This document shows, one piece after another, positions 1-7,503 of a stretch of 61,144 nt of DNA (the stretch's first letter is position 1; the number at the start of each line of letters is the position of its first letter). The notes under the pieces are model-generated. The model saw only the letters and a program-made list of their open reading frames with translations, searched no databases and had not been told where the DNA came from. Both the position numbers and the translations under genes were made by a program. Source of the DNA: DATFYP01 sp035626235. Its GTDB lineage: Archaea; Thermoproteota; Nitrososphaeria; Nitrososphaerales; Gagatemarchaeaceae. Location: positions 1 to 61,144 of the forward strand of contig DASPOB010000014.1 in the NCBI GenBank assembly GCA_035626235.1. Direction: 5' to 3'.

Positions 1-28
1 ACTGGCGTCGCATCGTCCGAATATCACG

Positions 29-667
29 ATGAGCAAGTTCGAGAAGGAATGGAAGGCCCAGGAGAAGGAGAGCTTCGGGAAGCAGGTCCGCGAAACCGTC
101 CGCGGCCCCAAGCCGATGCGTCCGCAGATTCAGAAGGCGACCCAGCAGCTCGCTGGTGAGATCAACCGTCTGGACCAGGCGATGAATCGGCTGAAGCAGC
201 GCGAGTCCTCTATCTTCAAGAAGACTGTGGCCGCCGTCCAGGCTCACGACCAGGAGTCGGGCAAGGCGTACTCCAACGAGCTCAACGAGGTCCGCAAGAT
301 GGAGAAGATTGTCACGCAGTCCAAGATTGCCCTAGAGCAGATCACCACGAGGCTGCAGACCGTCACCGACATCGGCGACTTCGCTGCTACAATCGCCCCG
401 GCCATCGGGGTGATCAGGAACGTACGCGCGACACTTGGCGAAGCGATGCCTGACGCGCAGGGCGCACTGGGAGAGATCGGAGCGCAGCTCACCTCGATCA
501 TGGCTGACGTGGGTCAGATAACTGGCACCTCGTTCTACCAGGCCGAGAACAGTGAGGAAGCGGACAAGATACTCGCGGAGGCGTCGGCCATAGCCGAGAA
601 GAGGATGAGCGAATCGCTCCCCGACGTCCCCAACACGACTGGGCAGTCCATCTTCACAAGCGAATAG
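29..667 (+). CDS. ESCRT-III / CdvB-family protein (Snf7 domain)
   Basis: A 212-residue, charged, almost wholly helical protein matching archaeal ESCRT-III (CdvB and its short paralogs). These form polymers that constrict membranes in Cdv cell division and vesicle release. A basic N-terminal stretch (residues 1-35, with a KPMRPQIQKA-type segment) is followed by long amphipathic helices (about 36-115), a small hydrophobic segment near 118-130 and an acidic C-terminal region with possible MIT-interacting character. It lacks the C-terminal winged helix of the main CdvB, so a CdvB1/B2-type paralog fits better. No cdvA or cdvC lies beside it, so it is a dispersed paralog. A GC-rich hairpin follows the stop. 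Family assignment is by helical pattern and length; which paralog it is remains inference. Confidence 0.8.
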   Translation: MSKFEKEWKAQEKESFGKQVRETVRGPKPMRPQIQKATQQLAGEINRLDQAMNRLKQRESSIFKKTVAAVQAHDQESGKAYSNELNEVRKMEKIVTQSKIALEQITTRLQTVTDIGDFAATIAPAIGVIRNVRATLGEAMPDAQGALGEIGAQLTSIMADVGQITGTSFYQAENSEEADKILAEASAIAEKRMSESLPDVPNTTGQSIFTSE

Positions 668-674
668 AACCTAG

Positions 675-704
675 CGGGCCCTTCGGCGGAGAGCCGGAAG
701 GCCC
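675..704 (+). terminator. GC-rich hairpin after the cdvB-like gene
   Basis: An imperfect inverted repeat (GGGCCCTTCGGC / GCCGGAAGGCCC) lies between two convergent genes, just after the stop at 667. Position and symmetry suggest a transcript 3'-end structure shared by both strands. There is no strong T-tract, so classical archaeal termination is not proven. Confidence 0.4.
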
Positions 705-736
705 TCCCAATTTCTGAGGGTGGGCTTCCCTGTCCC

Positions 737-1435
737 CTACGCAGGCGAAGACGTGTTCCAGAGGAGTTCGAGGAACTGCTTGAAGTGGCTGGCGACGGCC
801 GGGCTGTCTACCCATCCGCATGCCGAATAGTCAGGAAGGGATATCAGCGCTGTCTTGTTGTCGACGAGCAGGTCAACTGCCACAAGCGTCCCCGTTCTGA
901 TTTCCGCCCCTGGAGGGAGTACCCCTGCCGCCCCCTCGTCCCCCACCGCCTTCAACTCGACCCCTCTGGCAATCGCACGTTCCAGCGACTCTAGTAGCCC
1001 AGCGTCCTCCAGGCCCATCGTGGGCGCGACCAGGACAATCCTCTCCGTCGCTCCTTCGACCAACTCGTAGATTTTCGCGAGGACCTTCTCCCTTCCCCTC
1101 GCCGTGTAGACGAGCTCCGCCTCCTCGGTGGGCTGGGGATTGTACATGCGCTCGAGCTCTTCAAACGTGTTCCCCACCCGGGATGCGACCATCACCCTCA
1201 CCGATGCGGGCTTCCTCGCCCTGTACGTCGCCGGCTTCTTTGTCACGACTTCGGCCCAGTCATCCCTCGCCAGGGCCCTGAGCGCACCGTAGGCGCTTGG
1301 GTAGGGGATCGAGGCGTCGGATGCCACGGCGCGCGGGCTTGCCGGCCCCAGCCTGACAAGAGAAACAAAGCACTTGGCCTCGTAACTCGTCAACCCCAGG
1401 TTCTTCAGCTGTTCAATCAGCGCGCGGGTGTCCAA
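737..1435 (-). CDS. TrmB-family transcriptional regulator
   Basis: A 232-residue protein with a TrmB-type N-terminal winged helix (about residues 5-80, LTSYEAKCFVSLVRLG) and a C-terminal phospholipase-D-like/effector region (about 110-225, ending in FKQFLELLW), the usual order of archaeal TrmB-like regulators. It starts with TTG at 1435, about 27 nt after a TATA box that is also the TATA box of the divergent geranylgeranyl reductase gene, implying a leaderless mRNA. A TTAGTAG-N6-CTACTAA palindrome overlaps the neighbour's transcription start, so regulation of that gene by this protein is the simplest hypothesis. The effector is unknown; most studied TrmB proteins bind sugars, but a lipid-related role is suggested only by context. 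Confidence 0.85.
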   Translation of the reverse strand: MDTRALIEQLKNLGLTSYEAKCFVSLVRLGPASPRAVASDASIPYPSAYGALRALARDDWAEVVTKKPATYRARKPASVRVMVASRVGNTFEELERMYNPQPTEEAELVYTARGREKVLAKIYELVEGATERIVLVAPTMGLEDAGLLESLERAIARGVELKAVGDEGAAGVLPPGAEIRTGTLVAVDLLVDNKTALISLPDYSACGWVDSPAVASHFKQFLELLWNTSSPA

Positions 1436-1457
1436 TCGTTCATCGGGAGGAAAGGCT

Positions 1458-1467
1458 CTTATATAGG
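1458..1467. promoter_or_regulatory. Single symmetrical TATA box between divergent genes
   Basis: CTTATATAGG lies almost exactly midway between the TTG at 1435 (minus strand) and the ATG at 1489 (plus strand), 26-28 bp from each. That is the distance expected for leaderless archaeal transcripts in both directions. No second TATA-like element is visible in this 53-bp gap. Confidence 0.6.
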
Positions 1468-1469
1468 TT

Positions 1470-1489
1470 TTAGTAGCGAATCCTACTAA
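1470..1489 (+). promoter_or_regulatory. Palindromic operator TTAGTAG-N6-CTACTAA
   Basis: A perfect 7-bp inverted repeat (1470-1476 and 1483-1489) with a 6-bp spacer lies just downstream of the TATA box; its last base is the A of the ATG of the geranylgeranyl reductase gene. A bound protein would cover the transcription start, a repressor geometry for the rightward gene. The adjacent TrmB-family protein is the likely but unproven ligand. Confidence 0.6.
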
Positions 1490-2961
1490 TGGCGATGAAA
1501 GACTACGACGTCGTCATAGCCGGAGGCGGCATGGCCGGCCTGATCACGGCGGCTTCAATCGGCCACCACACGAAGGGAGGAGCTAGGGTTCTGATAATCG
1601 ACAGGAACGCGGAAAGCGAACCCGGAAGGAAGACGCACAACGGATGGACCTGCGGCGATGCGACTAGCAAGAGGAGCCTCGACTACCTGGCCGAGCATGT
1701 GGGCGTCCGGTACGGTCCCCCCGAGCTCGAACACGCCGTCAAGGGCGTCTACGTCTACTCACCCGACAGGAAGACGAAGGTTCTCTTCGAAGGAGAGGGC
1801 TTCATTCTCAACAGGAAGGTGGCTCCAAGGCGACAGGTTGAGGACGCCAAGAGGGTGGGAGTGGAGTTCATGTTCAACGCGACGGCCGAAACTCTACTCT
1901 CGGACGGGGCAAGGGTCACGGGCATCGCGGGCAGAATGTCGGACCGTTCCCCGTTCCGCGTCTCCGCAAAGATGGTCATCGACGCGTCCGGCGCCTCTTC
2001 GGTGCTCAGGCGCTCTCTTCCCATCCAGTCGAAGATTGAAAAAGAGATCGACGCGGACGACGTCGTCGTCACAGGGCGGTACATCCTCGAGTTCGACCCT
2101 GCCAAGGAGGCGAGAGAATTTTTTGACCCCGACTTCTGCATCATCCACCTCGACCAGTTCATCGCACCGGCCGGCTACGGCTGGGTGTTCCCAAAGGGGA
2201 GAGCGAAGACCAACATCGGGCTCGGCGTGTCGAAGTCCGGCTTGGAGAGGCGGAACAGGAGGTTCAAGCTCAACGACAGCCTGCAGAGCCTCATCGACAA
2301 GTACGTAGCTGACAACCCGGTCATCAGGAACCCGAGGCAGCCACAGGCGGACGGCGACTCGGGGAACACGAAAGGGAACTGGCAGGTCCCGGTCAGGCGT
2401 CACAACGACTGCATGGTGGCCAACGGCTTCGCGGTCGTGGGAGACGCCGCCTGGATGCCCAGGCCCATCGACGCGGGGGGAATAAGCCCCTCGATCTACG
2501 GCGGGAGTATCCTAGGCAAGGTGGCCGCCGAGGCCATCGAGGCGGGGGACACCAGCGAAGGCAGCCTCTGGAAGTACAACGTCGGGTACATGAAGACCCA
2601 CGGTTACCCGATGGCCAGCTTCGAGGTCCTGAGGCGCTACCTGCAGACGGTCACCAACGACCAGATCAACTACGGCATGAAACACTTCCTCTCCGAGGAA
2701 GACGTCAACGCAATCACGGAGCGAAAGCACCCGTCATTCAACAGGGCCAGGTTCATGAACCCCGTGATGTGGTTCAGGGTCTTGGGCCAGCTCCCCCTTG
2801 CGAGGGGGCTCAGGTACACCGTCAAGAAGAGCGCAGCCCTCGTCGATATCAACCTAGGCTACCCGGAATCGCCAGACGGGTTCGATGGGTGGCGGAAAGC
2901 CCTATCCAAGGAGCTCGCCGAGACGGTCGAGAAGTTCCAGCCCCTCGACGCAGCGAACTAG
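1489..2961 (+). CDS. Geranylgeranyl reductase family flavoprotein
   Basis: A 490-residue FAD enzyme of the geranylgeranyl reductase family, which saturates isoprenoid chains of archaeal ether lipids. An N-terminal Rossmann motif (DVVIAGGGMAGLITA, residues 6-20) precedes the substrate domain. The family motif appears as GYGWVFPKGRAKTNIGLGV near residues 226-244, and the second FAD motif (AVVGDAAWMPRPIDAGGIS) near 317-335. It starts directly at ATG, 26 nt after a TATA box, and its start overlaps a palindromic operator. Its length exceeds the roughly 400 residues typical of digeranylgeranylglycerophospholipid reductases because of a C-terminal helical extension. Exact substrate (membrane lipid, quinone tail or other prenyl group) is open. 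Confidence 0.85.
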   Translation: MAMKDYDVVIAGGGMAGLITAASIGHHTKGGARVLIIDRNAESEPGRKTHNGWTCGDATSKRSLDYLAEHVGVRYGPPELEHAVKGVYVYSPDRKTKVLFEGEGFILNRKVAPRRQVEDAKRVGVEFMFNATAETLLSDGARVTGIAGRMSDRSPFRVSAKMVIDASGASSVLRRSLPIQSKIEKEIDADDVVVTGRYILEFDPAKEAREFFDPDFCIIHLDQFIAPAGYGWVFPKGRAKTNIGLGVSKSGLERRNRRFKLNDSLQSLIDKYVADNPVIRNPRQPQADGDSGNTKGNWQVPVRRHNDCMVANGFAVVGDAAWMPRPIDAGGISPSIYGGSILGKVAAEAIEAGDTSEGSLWKYNVGYMKTHGYPMASFEVLRRYLQTVTNDQINYGMKHFLSEEDVNAITERKHPSFNRARFMNPVMWFRVLGQLPLARGLRYTVKKSAALVDINLGYPESPDGFDGWRKALSKELAETVEKFQPLDAAN

Positions 2962-2989
2962 AAATAGCCGCGCGGGCGGTCCGTCCGCC

Positions 2990-4654
2990 ATGGCCAAGGC
3001 TTCTCTCGATTCTCAGATCATGGAATTCATGAAGGAGTCGAACCCCTCAGGGGCATACCTAGTAGGGTTCAACGAATACGCTGGCAAGCTGTTCATAGCA
3101 TCCGAGGAGAACATCAGGGCTTCCCTTCGAAAGGTTCGCGCATTGAAATCGAAAGCGGAGACGGAGCTCCAGAAGAAGCTGCTCGACTCGTTCGAGGTCG
3201 GTCTCCTCTTCGACGAACCTCAGCCGGTCATGGACGACATCGTCTCTGCGATCTTCGCCCACCTCGCAAAGGAGGGAGTAAACGACGAGCACATGCTGTC
3301 CCTGCTCGACTACGCGATGAGGGACGTCGCAGCGTGCAAAGAGCGCTATTCGAAGAAGACCATCCCCGTCGCCGTAAAGGCCCTCACCCTCTACAGGCTG
3401 GAAGGGGTCCTCGAGATCCTCGACGCCGTCAAGGGGGAGAGCAGGAGCCCAAAGGTGAAGGCGGCCTGCGACGCTCTGAAGGTGAAAGTTTCGGATTACG
3501 TCAAGCTCTTCGAACTCGAAGGCTGGGGGAGAGGCGAGTTCCCGAATGCCGAGAGGATATTCAGAAAGCGCGGCTTCGACCTTGGAAGGCAGAAGTTCTA
3601 TCCGAAGGCCCTGAGGGCCGGGCTGGACTACCGGGAGTCGCCTGCCGAACTGGAGAGGAACGCCATTTCGTGGATCGACGAGGAACTCCCTCGATTCGTA
3701 CTGGTCACTGAGAGGCTGGCTGAGCGGTTTGGGTGCAACCCGGTTCCGGACGATGTGGAGGCAAAGATCAACGCAAGGACGAAACTGGAGCCGAAGAAGC
3801 TAGTGAAGGTGGCATTGGAGATTCGCAAGGTCATCCAGGCGTTCACCAACGAGGACGTCTGCGCCATCAACCCCAGGTACAACACCAAGCTGATCGAAAC
3901 GCCGTCCTATCTGACGGGGACGACGCCTTCGGGGGCCGCGCAGTTCTTCGACACTTACACCAAGAAGCCGTTCCAGTACTTCTTCGCGACAACAGATCCG
4001 AAGAAGGACCCTGACAAGTCGGTGGCGGCAATGATCAACCTACTGGTCCACGAGGAGTACGGCCACTGCGTACACCACTCCAACAGTGCCGTCGGCTTCA
4101 TGGGCAAGATCCCGCCACTCCAGATGGTCCCGATCGGGGCGCTGGGCGGGCCCATCACGGAGGGGCTGTCCCTGAACAGGGAGATCGAGTTCTTCGAGGC
4201 GTCGAAGGCCCTGGAGACGAAGAAGAGGCTGAGCAAGGCCGAGAAGGACTACGTTCGGGTCTTGGACAAGTACGGAGGGCTCAAGCAAATCAACCTCGAA
4301 ATCGAGTTCATGACAAGGAAGTGGAGGCTGATCAGGTTCCTCCGCGTCATCGGGGACGTCTGGGTCAATACGGGGAAGAAGGACCTCCTGGAGTTCGTCG
4401 ATTGGGCCCACGAGCACACGGGAGTCCCCAGGAGCAGCATGTACTTCCAACTCTTCCCGGCGCACGAGGGGATCTTCCCCGGGTACGCGACCTCATACGC
4501 AGTGGAGGCCCAGGACATACGCAGGATCGAGCAGGAGATAGGAGACCCCAGAAAGAAAGTCAAGTTCTCCACCTACCTTTGCAGCGTCGGGTTCCCTCCA
4601 AGGAGCATTTACAACCGGATGCTCGAGGAATATGCCGCGAAGCTGAAGCAATGA
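2990..4654 (+). CDS. DUF885-like zinc metallopeptidase
   Basis: A 554-residue soluble protein from ATG at 2990, chosen because a TATA-like AGAAATAG lies about 26 nt upstream and the longer open frame overlaps the preceding gene. Residues about 345-352 carry HEEYGHCV inside LLVHEEYGHCVHHS, followed about 35 residues later by ITEGLSLNREIEFFE. This matches the DUF885/M3-like gluzincin layout (HE..GH, then a Glu on the next helix). The histidine spacing is HExxGH, one residue shorter than the HExxPGH of typical DUF885 and one longer than the HExxH of M3 enzymes. The rest is helical, as in thimet-like peptidases. Cytoplasmic peptide or amino-acid-conjugate hydrolysis is inferred. Confidence 0.6.
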   Translation: MAKASLDSQIMEFMKESNPSGAYLVGFNEYAGKLFIASEENIRASLRKVRALKSKAETELQKKLLDSFEVGLLFDEPQPVMDDIVSAIFAHLAKEGVNDEHMLSLLDYAMRDVAACKERYSKKTIPVAVKALTLYRLEGVLEILDAVKGESRSPKVKAACDALKVKVSDYVKLFELEGWGRGEFPNAERIFRKRGFDLGRQKFYPKALRAGLDYRESPAELERNAISWIDEELPRFVLVTERLAERFGCNPVPDDVEAKINARTKLEPKKLVKVALEIRKVIQAFTNEDVCAINPRYNTKLIETPSYLTGTTPSGAAQFFDTYTKKPFQYFFATTDPKKDPDKSVAAMINLLVHEEYGHCVHHSNSAVGFMGKIPPLQMVPIGALGGPITEGLSLNREIEFFEASKALETKKRLSKAEKDYVRVLDKYGGLKQINLEIEFMTRKWRLIRFLRVIGDVWVNTGKKDLLEFVDWAHEHTGVPRSSMYFQLFPAHEGIFPGYATSYAVEAQDIRRIEQEIGDPRKKVKFSTYLCSVGFPPRSIYNRMLEEYAAKLKQ

Positions 4655-4688
4655 ACTGGATTCTCGGCGGATACCCTCTTGCTGGCGA

Positions 4689-5300
4689 CTAGGGACGGTT
4701 CTCCATCGCCCTGAAGAAGAAGTCTGTCACGAAGCGCCTGTACGCCTCTCTGTCCGAAGTCTTGGAAAAGTGGATGTGCTGGAAGATGACTCTGTTCAAC
4801 ATCCCGAGCAGGCAGTCGGCCGCAGCGACAGCGTCTGTCTTTCGGAACTCCCTGGCCTCGATACCCCTCTCGATCATGCCTACCGCTATCCTCCTGATTC
4901 TCTCCAGGTCCCTCTCGGCCATCTCAGCGCTCCGTCTGTCAAGGCTGGCCGAGTCGCGAAGGTAGAGGCCGGGGTGAAACGAGTGCTCGGGGAAGGAAGA
5001 AAGGTACTTGGCGACGAATGAGCCTATCTCCGCCCGCGGGCTGTCCGTCCCCGAGAAGCGGGCAAGGTCTCCGATGAAGTCCTCCATCGATATCTGCTTG
5101 CGCGCAACTGCGTCGAAGAGCTTCTTCTTGCTCCCGAAGTAGTAGTAGATGACTGGGGCAGTGGTCTTGGTGACGCGGCATATGTCTCGGATTGAAACGT
5201 TGGCGTAGCCCTTCTCCGAGAAGAGGTCCGAGGCTGCCTGCAGAATTCTCGCCGCCGTCACCTTACTCCTCTCGGCTTTCACGATGCCGCGCAGCCTCAT
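4689..5300 (-). CDS. TetR-family transcriptional regulator
   Basis: A 203-residue protein. The N-terminal TetR helix-turn-helix (about residues 14-62) reads AARILQAASDLFSEKGYANV then IRDICRVTKTTAPVIYYYFGSK, a very good match. The C-terminal half is the helical ligand and dimer domain (about 75-200). The gene converges on the DUF885-like peptidase (34 bp gap) and lies upstream of the thermosome gene on the same strand. Basic N-terminal residues (MRLRGIVKAERSK) fit DNA-arm contacts. No palindromic operator was recognised at its own start. The target is unknown. Confidence 0.9.
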   Translation of the reverse strand: MRLRGIVKAERSKVTAARILQAASDLFSEKGYANVSIRDICRVTKTTAPVIYYYFGSKKKLFDAVARKQISMEDFIGDLARFSGTDSPRAEIGSFVAKYLSSFPEHSFHPGLYLRDSASLDRRSAEMAERDLERIRRIAVGMIERGIEAREFRKTDAVAAADCLLGMLNRVIFQHIHFSKTSDREAYRRFVTDFFFRAMENRP

Positions 5301-5365
5301 TCGCGGTATTAAGCTTTGGAAGAAAACAGCAGGTTGCCCGCGGGCGAGACCGCGGGCCTACGCGC

Positions 5366-7033
5366 CTAGTCGAACTCTCCGGCGCCTTCGCCGCCCATGC
5401 CGCCCCCTCCTGGAGGAGTCGGCGGTGCCTTCGTCTTCCCGGCGGCGATAACGTCGTCGATGCGGAGTATCATCGAGGCTGCTTCGGTGGCAGACCTGAT
5501 GATCTGCATCTTCACGGCAAGCGGCTCCAGCACCTGCCTCTGGTACATGTCCTTGACCTTCCCGTCAGCCGCCTCAATGCCGAACCACTTCCCGTTCTCC
5601 GCGTGCTTCGCCCTGAACTCGACTTGGGCGTCGATGGGGTCCAAGCCTGCGTTCTCCGCTAGAGCTATTGGAATGGACTCCAGTGCTTCTGCGAACTTCT
5701 GGGCAGCCAGCTGCTCGCGGCCCGACAGCTTCTCGGCCCACTTCAGGACCTGGTAGGCGGCCTCGGCTTCGGCCGCTCCGCCCCCGGCGACTATGGCCGG
5801 CCTCTCGATCACGTCCTTCGTCACCATCAGGGCGTCGTGAAGAGAGCGCTCTCCTTCGTCGACTATTCTCTGCGTTCCGCCCCTGATGAGGACGGTGACG
5901 GCCTTTGGATTCTTGCACCCTTCCACGAAGACCCATCTGTCCTCCTCAATCTTCCTCTCTTCGACAAGGGCAGCGTAGCCCAGGTCGTCGGCGGAAAGGT
6001 CTTCGAAGTTGTTGACGACCCTCGCGCCGGTGGCCCTCGAGAGCTTCGTCATGTCGCTCTCCTTTGCCCTCCTCACCGCGAGGATTCCGGCCTTCGCAAG
6101 ATAGTGCTGGGCGATGTCGTCCATCCCCTTCTGGCAGATGACTACCGTTGCCCCGACGTCGGCCATCTTGTCGACCATCCCCTTGAGGAGTTTAGTCTCC
6201 TCGTCGAGGAACTTCTTCATCATCGACGGGTCGTTGATGTTTAGCTTTGCGTCGAACTCTGTCTTCTCGATTTCGAACGGGGCGCTGATGAGGGCTATCT
6301 TCGCCTTCTCGATGCGCTTCGGCATCCCCGAGTGCACGACCTCCTTGTCTAGGACGATCCCCTCGATGAGCTTGGTGTCCTTTAACGAGCCGCCGGGCTT
6401 CTTCTCCACCTTGACGTTGTCAATGTCTACCCTGTGGCCCTTCTCGTCTTTCTCGGCGACCGCGAGGGTGGCTTCGACCACGAGCTCGGCCAGTTCGGCG
6501 GCCTCCCTTGAGACAAGCTTGGTCTGCATGCTCGTCTTCGCGACCTTCACGAGCGACTCTCTGTCGTCTGGGGAAACCTTCTCGGCGGCGGCCTCGAGGG
6601 CTTCAGCTGCCTTGCGGGCGGCCTTCGAGTAGCCGTCCACGATCACTGTCGGGTGGACGTCCTTGTCCAGGAGCTCCTCTGCCTTCTCGAGCAGCGCCCC
6701 GGCCAAGACTACGGCCGAGGTGGTCCCGTCTCCCACCTCGTTATCGGTGGTCTTGGAGACCTCGACCAGCATCTTCGCGGCCGGGTGCTGAACGTCGATT
6801 TCTTTCAGCATGGTCGCGCCGTCGTTCGTAATCGTAACATCGCCCAGCGAGTCGACGAGCATCTTGTCCATCCCTCTGGGACCCAGCGAGGATCTCACGA
6901 TCTCGGCGATGAGCTTCGCCGCCGTGATGTTGTTCCTCTGGGCTTCTCTGCCCCTGTTCTGGCTTGACCCCTCCTTCAGAATCAAGACGGGCTGCCCCGA
7001 TGACGTCATGGCTGGAATAGCCTGTGCGGACAT
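5366..7033 (-). CDS. Thermosome subunit (group II chaperonin)
   Basis: A 555-residue archaeal group II chaperonin, an ATP-driven protein-folding ring in the cytoplasm. The equatorial nucleotide motifs are clear: LGPRGMDKMLVDSLGDVTITNDG (about residues 52-75) and EVGDGTTSAVVLAG (about 97-110). The glycine-rich second motif (IVAGGGAAEAE) is near 405-415. It ends with the flexible GGGMGG-type tail and acidic end usual for thermosomes. A TATA-like CTTATAGCC about 35 nt upstream of the ATG indicates its own promoter. Only this subunit is in the window; hetero-oligomeric thermosomes usually have further paralogs elsewhere. Confidence 0.97.
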   Translation of the reverse strand: MSAQAIPAMTSSGQPVLILKEGSSQNRGREAQRNNITAAKLIAEIVRSSLGPRGMDKMLVDSLGDVTITNDGATMLKEIDVQHPAAKMLVEVSKTTDNEVGDGTTSAVVLAGALLEKAEELLDKDVHPTVIVDGYSKAARKAAEALEAAAEKVSPDDRESLVKVAKTSMQTKLVSREAAELAELVVEATLAVAEKDEKGHRVDIDNVKVEKKPGGSLKDTKLIEGIVLDKEVVHSGMPKRIEKAKIALISAPFEIEKTEFDAKLNINDPSMMKKFLDEETKLLKGMVDKMADVGATVVICQKGMDDIAQHYLAKAGILAVRRAKESDMTKLSRATGARVVNNFEDLSADDLGYAALVEERKIEEDRWVFVEGCKNPKAVTVLIRGGTQRIVDEGERSLHDALMVTKDVIERPAIVAGGGAAEAEAAYQVLKWAEKLSGREQLAAQKFAEALESIPIALAENAGLDPIDAQVEFRAKHAENGKWFGIEAADGKVKDMYQRQVLEPLAVKMQIIRSATEAASMILRIDDVIAAGKTKAPPTPPGGGGMGGEGAGEFD

Positions 7034-7101
7034 AGGTTGACGCTGGCGGGTTGTATACCGATGGGCTATAAGTCTTCCATCGCACGAACGGGGGGATTGC
7101 C

Positions 7102-7404
7102 CTAGGCTCTTATCCCGTCGATTCTCTCGGCAAGGTCGAAGTCCCGGGTGGTCAGTCCCCCTTCCGAATGTGTCTGAATCGAGAGCGTGACCTCGGTGTA
7201 TCTGACGTGGATGTCAGGATGGTGTTCATGCTTCTCCGCCACCCTGGCGACTCTGTTCAGGAACTTGATCCCGTCCATGAAGGTCTCAAAGCTGAATGAC
7301 TTCGTTATGAATTGGCCTTCCCTCTTCCACCCTTTGAGTCTCGCAAGTCGCAAGCTCACTTCGCCGTCATTGAGAAGTTTGGCCACCGTTCCCACAGGTT
7401 CCAC
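7102..7404 (-). CDS. Pterin-4a-carbinolamine dehydratase
   Basis: A 100-residue protein of the PCD/DCoH family, which dehydrates 4a-hydroxytetrahydropterin. The signature is visible: hydrophobic core SFETFMDGIKFLNRVARVAE (residues 39-58), then EKHEHHPDIHVRYTEVTLSIQTHSEGGLT split around HHPD (about 62-65), with the catalytic His residues and the conserved Asp. It starts at GTG 7404; a shorter start at an in-frame GTG (7395) is possible because a TATA-like TAAACTAAT lies only 15 nt before the longer start. In archaea without aromatic amino-acid hydroxylases the role may be in pterin or molybdopterin metabolism; here no partner hydroxylase is in view. Confidence 0.9.
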   Translation of the reverse strand: MEPVGTVAKLLNDGEVSLRLARLKGWKREGQFITKSFSFETFMDGIKFLNRVARVAEKHEHHPDIHVRYTEVTLSIQTHSEGGLTTRDFDLAERIDGIRA

Positions 7405-7503
7405 GCATGCTAATTAGTTTACCCGAGCAAGGTCAGGATTCGGCCTGCGGCTCTCCGTCTGATAGCTTCAAAAGTCGCGATTCCGCAAGACTTTCGACAT
7501 GAG

